From Algoriphagus antarcticus (GTDB taxonomy: Bacteria > Bacteroidota > Bacteroidia > Cytophagales > Cyclobacteriaceae), in contig NZ_MSSW01000011.1 of the NCBI RefSeq assembly GCF_002150685.1, positions 40,122-104,121 on the forward strand: a stretch of 64,000 bases of DNA, written 5' to 3'. Below the pieces are notes generated by a model, which saw only the letters and a program-made list of their open reading frames with translations, searched no databases and was not told the origin of the DNA. Shown here one piece after another: positions 63,877 to 64,000 of this stretch. Every line of letters begins with the position of its first letter. Within the stretch, counting starts at the first letter, position 1. Both the position numbers and the translations under genes were made by a program.

Positions 63877-64000
63877 ATGTGATGACACGGAATCTTGCCA
63901 GTAGAAAATTTATAGGATCAAAAATTCAAAGACACCTTGAATTCTGGTTTACTCCGGTCTTCGGTCATCCAACCCATTGACCAAAGAGAATTCGCTTACT
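63877..64000. repeat. Dispersed repeat, copy 2, cut by the window edge
   Basis: Near-identical to 31934-32064: GGAATCTTGCCAGTAGAAAA onward to GAATTCGCTTACT at the last base. It lacks one CGGTCTT unit. It continues beyond the window, so its full length and termini are not visible. Confidence 0.8.

Overview
This window looks like chromosomal DNA of a free-living Bacteroidota, most like the Cyclobacteriaceae (Algoriphagus-type). That placement is inferred from gene content: DUF4221 and six-bladed beta-propeller lipoproteins, DUF1593 and DUF2911 proteins, PVC-type CxxCH cytochromes, AT-rich spacers without strong Shine-Dalgarno sites, and dispersed short intergenic repeats. No rRNA, tRNA, CRISPR array, phage or complete insertion sequence was seen.

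Layout. 0.2-12.8 kb: housekeeping and oxidoreductase genes (FMN-binding stress protein, succinate-semialdehyde dehydrogenase, three SDRs of which two are close paralogues around an M13 peptidase, a TIM-barrel sugar epimerase), then an overlapping pair encoding an SH3/YdjC-type deacetylase and a membrane protein, and a decayed secreted gene. 12.3-21.6 kb: a molybdenum-hydroxylase neighbourhood with XdhC, a MocA-like nucleotidyltransferase, a cysteine desulfurase and the IorB/IorA-type hydroxylase. It is interrupted by an AT-rich insert (YidD-like fusion protein plus a secreted protein) bounded by a duplicated start region of the cysteine desulfurase gene. 21.8-33.8 kb: MBL-fold hydrolase, Gfo/Idh/MocA oxidoreductase, DUF2911 protein, a periplasmic PQQ-dehydrogenase/cytochrome c, a giant HEAT/cytochrome dehydrogenase, a MoaF-like lipoprotein, a RhuM-family pseudogene, a dispersed repeat and a DUF1593 glycosidase-like protein. 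34.1-39.8 kb: a complete seven-gene Mrp cation/proton antiporter operon in tight translational coupling.

40.1-47.3 kb: cell-envelope proteins, including three propeller lipoprotein genes, two of them broken by single-base frameshifts, around a DUF4143 AAA ATPase gene whose start is preceded by a perfect 35-base palindrome. 47.4-55.4 kb: an RND efflux operon (adaptor plus two permeases; no TolC-type channel in the window) and an RlpA-like protein. 55.6-61.2 kb: sbcD-sbcC and a second DUF4143 ATPase gene flanked on both sides by TGAGTA/TACTCA palindromes. 61.6-63.9 kb: an MhqD/MhqO-like hydrolase-dioxygenase pair and a YceI protein. The right edge repeats the element seen at 31.9-32.1 kb.

The most unusual signals are the palindromes attached to both DUF4143 ATPase genes, the duplicated cysteine-desulfurase start bordering the YidD insert, the paired frameshifts in neighbouring propeller lipoproteins, the RhuM fossil, and two families of dispersed repeats, one of which now encodes the C-terminal tail of an RND permease.
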